This document shows, piece by piece, positions 61,336 to 64,000 of a stretch of DNA of 64,000 nucleotides. The DNA comes from Eutreptiella sp. 'Long Island Sound 2002'. Taxonomy: Eukaryota; Euglenozoa; Euglenophyceae; Eutreptiales; Eutreptiaceae. A program made the position numbers and the translations under genes. Every line of letters begins with the position of its first letter. Within the stretch, counting starts at the first letter, position 1. The stretch spans positions 170,812,476-170,876,475 of the forward strand of contig OZ038378.1 in assembly GCA_964036045.1 (NCBI GenBank), written 5' to 3'. The notes under the pieces are model-generated. The model worked only from the letters and a program-made list of their open reading frames with translations, was not told the DNA's origin and did not search any database.

Positions 61336-64000
61336 CTAGGTATCCAGAGTGTTCGCTCTCCCGTGCCTCGTCACGAAAAGCGGGCGGGCGACATCCTCGA
61401 CCACGGTCTCCTCCAGCCCCCGTGGAACTGGGGCTGGTGGGGACGGAGGGGGGGGTGTTTTCGGCCTCCTGCGTTTGGGGGCTGGAGGGGTGGGGGGTTG
61501 GTGTGGGGACCTCAGCAGACCCGTAGAGATACGTGCAGGCCCTTGCAGGCGTGGTCGTTTGTGGGGCAGTTGTGCATGTGCAGCAAGTGGGCGCTTCCGG
61601 CGCGCAGGCACTGGGGTGCACACTTTATGGTGTCCCCGCTGACAGCAGTGGCGCACTCCCCTTTGCTTGAGTGTGCACCTCGGGCACGGTGGCAGGCCAT
61701 GCAGTGGGCACAGTTGCAGTTGCGGTCTGCGTGCTATGTGGTCATCAGCGTGATGTCCCAGCGCACAGCATGCTTCAGCTGTGCGCCGAAGTCTCTTGCA
61801 GGTCGTGCATGCGTCAGCAGAGTGCTGGGCACACTTTGACGGATCAGCCGGCGGCGCCGGTGGTGGCGCCCTGTGTGTGTTTGCGCGCCTGCGTGTCCCG
61901 GTGTAGGGGCGCTGTGGGAGCTTCCCATCCCCTATCACAGGGAAGAAATCAGCTGCAAAGGAGGAGCAGCCCCCCCCCCCTTTGGCAAAATTGGTCTGCT
62001 CCGAGGACGGAGCCAGCCCCAACTGCAGATTCCCCTGGAGTGCACGCTGTAGTCGATGCTCCTCCACTTCCTGCGCTGTTCTGCGTGGCCTATGTGTGTA
62101 CGGGCGCAGTTTGTGTATTCTGTTGAGACCAACCTTGGTGGCCCACGTGCGCTCACAGTATGCCGCTAACTGCTGAACGTGCATGTTCATGGCACTGCGG
62201 CAGGTGAAATAGGGGCGACAGTTCAGGCCGCAGAGTGCCGGCCCCCCCAAAGGAACTAAAGAGCTGCAGCGTGTGACCACACGCGCTGGATGCAAATGGC
62301 CTTTGGTGACCAGGCGCTGCGCATTTGCCATTGCCAGTCGTAAGACCCGGCCTCTCTCTTGCAGTGAAAGGGTGGTGCCCTTAAATTTTGCCTGTGGAGC
62401 GTGTGGGAGGGTGCGTTGCGCAAATTCCTCAAAGTCCAGTGCGAGTTCCAAGAACGTCACTGTGCCTGGTTCAGGGGCCCAGTGCGGTTCCCTCAGCCAG
62501 CATAGCAGGTCCGCCAAAAAGGGCATTTCCCACTGCCATTCCACCTTCTTAGGGGTACGCAGAAGAAGTAACCCTTTGTCTTCCGGTCTGGGGAGGGGTC
62601 CCACCAGTTGGTGGTACAGGTATTGCCGAAGCTGCTGTGAGAGGCTCGACCCCATGAAAAGCATGGGGGATTGTGTGTCTCGTAACTTGCGGGCCTGCAA
62701 GACGGCTACTAACATATTGTGCAGAGCTGTCATGAATGCGAGCGCTGTCCCTGACTTGACGCTGTCTGTGTCTAGCTCTGGGGCCAATCCACAAAGTCGT
62801 AAACATGGGGGCCACTGGTCCATGAGGGGAAGGCCTGTGATCTGTGTTGCCGCCGTCCTGATGCCCGGCAGGTGGGTGTCCCGCACCGTACTCCAGGATG
62901 AACACTGCCAAAAAATGTGCTCCTCGTTTTCCGGAGCATTGCCACAGTACGGGCACGTGGATGTGGCTCTCATGCCACGTTGATAGGCCCGGAGGGCTGT
63001 CCAGGTTGCTCCTGATAGGATGCCCCGCAGGATAGAGCGCTGTAACTCTGTGGCAAATGACGCTATGCTGGGCTGGACCAGGCGCCGGCATGTGGTGTAA
63101 TGAGCCCCCGCGAAAAGGCGGGGACGCCTCTGAACCAGGCTGTCCAGCATTTGCGAGCGCAGCTGTTCACGCACCTCGTGCTTGATAGTGTTTTTATCCC
63201 CGTATAGGAGGAGGGGTTCCTGGCGCCCAGGCACTTTCCATCCCCACCATCCCTGCGTAGCGACCCAGCCACACTCCTGTGCTGTGGACATGGCTCGGCC
63301 GTATGGGCCGGAGCCTTTGTGAAATGTTGTCATCTCCCAAATGGCTTGGGCTGTGATCTGTCCAGCACCCCTGGTGCGACACAGCTGGGATAACCACAGG
63401 ATGCGATGATACTTAAGTACCAAGGTAGGTGCAATCCGGTGTCCTTTGCACAGCAAGGTGAAAAAGATTTCTTTGGCCCTGCCGGGCCGTGACCGTCCCC
63501 AAATGGTCTGCATGACCTTAGTCTCGAAGGGCAAGAGGTCTTTGGGCTGAAGTGGCACTATTTCTGCTGCGTGCAGGCCAGTGGCCGTGATCATTGTGGA
63601 GATGATGTCGCATCTCCTTTCAAAATTGCCTTGAGCACCATGCACCCTATCCAGGAGGCTGCAGGCTCTGGAAATCCTTTTCTTGATGAGCGGTCCCGAA
63701 CAAGTCGCGTCCGTGGTGCGGACCCCCGCGCCCAGGGACTTAAACTCAGAAGAGATAGGGAAGGGCACCCCCTGTAGTGCTGCCTTCACTGGGTGACGGG
63801 CGTCAGACGAAAAGCCGACAGATTTCTTCGCGTTCACCCCTTGACCCGTGTCCTCAAGCCAGTCAGTGGTGCAGTCTAGCAGGGGGGTGAGGGTATTGCT
63901 TCCGGCTGCAAACCCATAAGTATCATCCGCATACCCAAGGGCAGTTAGGATGAATTGCAGGGCCTGCGATGGCTGATCGCTGGGGGGGAGGGCCTGTACC
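61336..64000 (-). CDS. Non-LTR retrotransposon reverse transcriptase, 3' part (runs off the window)
   Basis: Open frame from the window edge to a stop at 61338-61336. The reverse-transcriptase active-site motif YADD is at 63933-63922, followed by the thumb-type segment containing KKSVGF. A zinc-knuckle motif of the RT-associated kind lies at 62955-62902 (CPYCG, then HIFWQC). Beyond it is a Cys/His-rich region (C-x2-C pairs) and a Pro/Arg-rich tail (PPAPKRRRPKTPPPPSPPAP). It synthesises cDNA by target-primed reverse transcription in this family. No endonuclease or 5' end is visible. No stops or frameshifts occur over about 890 codons, so the copy is recent or still active. Same strand as the large gene just downstream. 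Confidence 0.9.
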   Translation of the reverse strand, partial: VQALPPSDQPSQALQFILTALGYADDTYGFAAGSNTLTPLLDCTTDWLEDTGQGVNAKKSVGFSSDARHPVKAALQGVPFPISSEFKSLGAGVRTTDATCSGPLIKKRISRACSLLDRVHGAQGNFERRCDIISTMITATGLHAAEIVPLQPKDLLPFETKVMQTIWGRSRPGRAKEIFFTLLCKGHRIAPTLVLKYHRILWLSQLCRTRGAGQITAQAIWEMTTFHKGSGPYGRAMSTAQECGWVATQGWWGWKVPGRQEPLLLYGDKNTIKHEVREQLRSQMLDSLVQRRPRLFAGAHYTTCRRLVQPSIASFATELQRSILRGILSGATWTALRAYQRGMRATSTCPYCGNAPENEEHIFWQCSSWSTVRDTHLPGIRTAATQITGLPLMDQWPPCLRLCGLAPELDTDSVKSGTALAFMTALHNMLVAVLQARKLRDTQSPMLFMGSSLSQQLRQYLYHQLVGPLPRPEDKGLLLLRTPKKVEWQWEMPFLADLLCWLREPHWAPEPGTVTFLELALDFEEFAQRTLPHAPQAKFKGTTLSLQERGRVLRLAMANAQRLVTKGHLHPARVVTRCSSLVPLGGPALCGLNCRPYFTCRSAMNMHVQQLAAYCERTWATKVGLNRIHKLRPYTHRPRRTAQEVEEHRLQRALQGNLQLGLAPSSEQTNFAKGGGGCSSFAADFFPVIGDGKLPQRPYTGTRRRANTHRAPPPAPPADPSKCAQHSADACTTCKRLRRTAEACCALGHHADDHIARRPQLQLCPLHGLPPCPRCTLKQRGVRHCCQRGHHKVCTPVPARRKRPLAAHAQLPHKRPRLQGPARISTGLLRSPHQPPTPPAPKRRRPKTPPPPSPPAPVPRGLEETVVEDVARPLFVTRHGRANTLDT

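Overview
This window looks like eukaryotic nuclear DNA, very probably from a microbial alga or other protist with large introns. It has short coding islands bounded by GT donors and pyrimidine-AG acceptors, separated by kilobases of non-coding sequence. It is also full of poly-G/poly-C runs, TG/AC microsatellites, TTAGGG-type tracts, dispersed repeats and transposon remains. The Gly-Lys-Gly-rich low-complexity proteins and the type of LINE reverse transcriptase remind me of dinoflagellates and related alveolates. No trans-spliced-leader relic or marker gene settles this, so the lineage is an inference.

The main feature is one very long minus-strand gene (60088 to 12010). I reconstructed 29 exons by hand from splice sites and coding character. 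Their reading phases agree from exon to exon, and their summed length (5247 nt) is exactly divisible by three. The predicted product is about 1748 residues plus whatever lies upstream. In order it has a helical N-terminus, a charged helix, an RRM-like fold, helical segments, a Cys-rich segment, a coiled coil, an Asp run, Lys-rich stretches, a Ser/Arg segment, a Met/Pro/Gln/His-rich region and a long tail of RDDFGKG heptads ending in a KGKGKW-type C-terminus. I do not recognise the protein as a whole; the composition suggests an RNA-associated nuclear protein.

To its left (11.5-0.4 kb) lie minus-strand exons of one or two genes for membrane proteins of an unrecognised family. Between them is a tract of transposon debris: a broken DDE-type transposase at 7.3-6.5 kb, an unrecognised broken ORF at 5.2-3.8 kb, and dispersed repeats.

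At the right edge (64.0-61.3 kb) is the 3' half of a non-LTR retrotransposon with a YADD catalytic motif, a zinc knuckle and a Cys/His/Pro-rich tail. It is followed by a 258-bp (CA)n tract. It points the same way as the large gene and lies immediately upstream of the first exon I can see.

The introns of the large gene hold several structured elements. Three elements of 0.5-0.8 kb have inverted arms around a tRNA-like box A/box B core (29.1-29.9, 35.4-35.9 and 56.3-57.1 kb). Two tandem 1.1-kb copies with 13-bp inverted ends sit in TTAGGG repeats (22.3-24.6 kb). There is a short inverted-repeat element with poly-C ends (17.0-17.4 kb), a duplicated repeat of about 0.7 kb (18.3 and 25.2 kb), and a CTCCAAT minisatellite that switches strand twice (46.0-46.8 kb). 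Several plus-strand exon-like segments (13.6, 53.9, 54.6 kb) suggest nested antisense genes.
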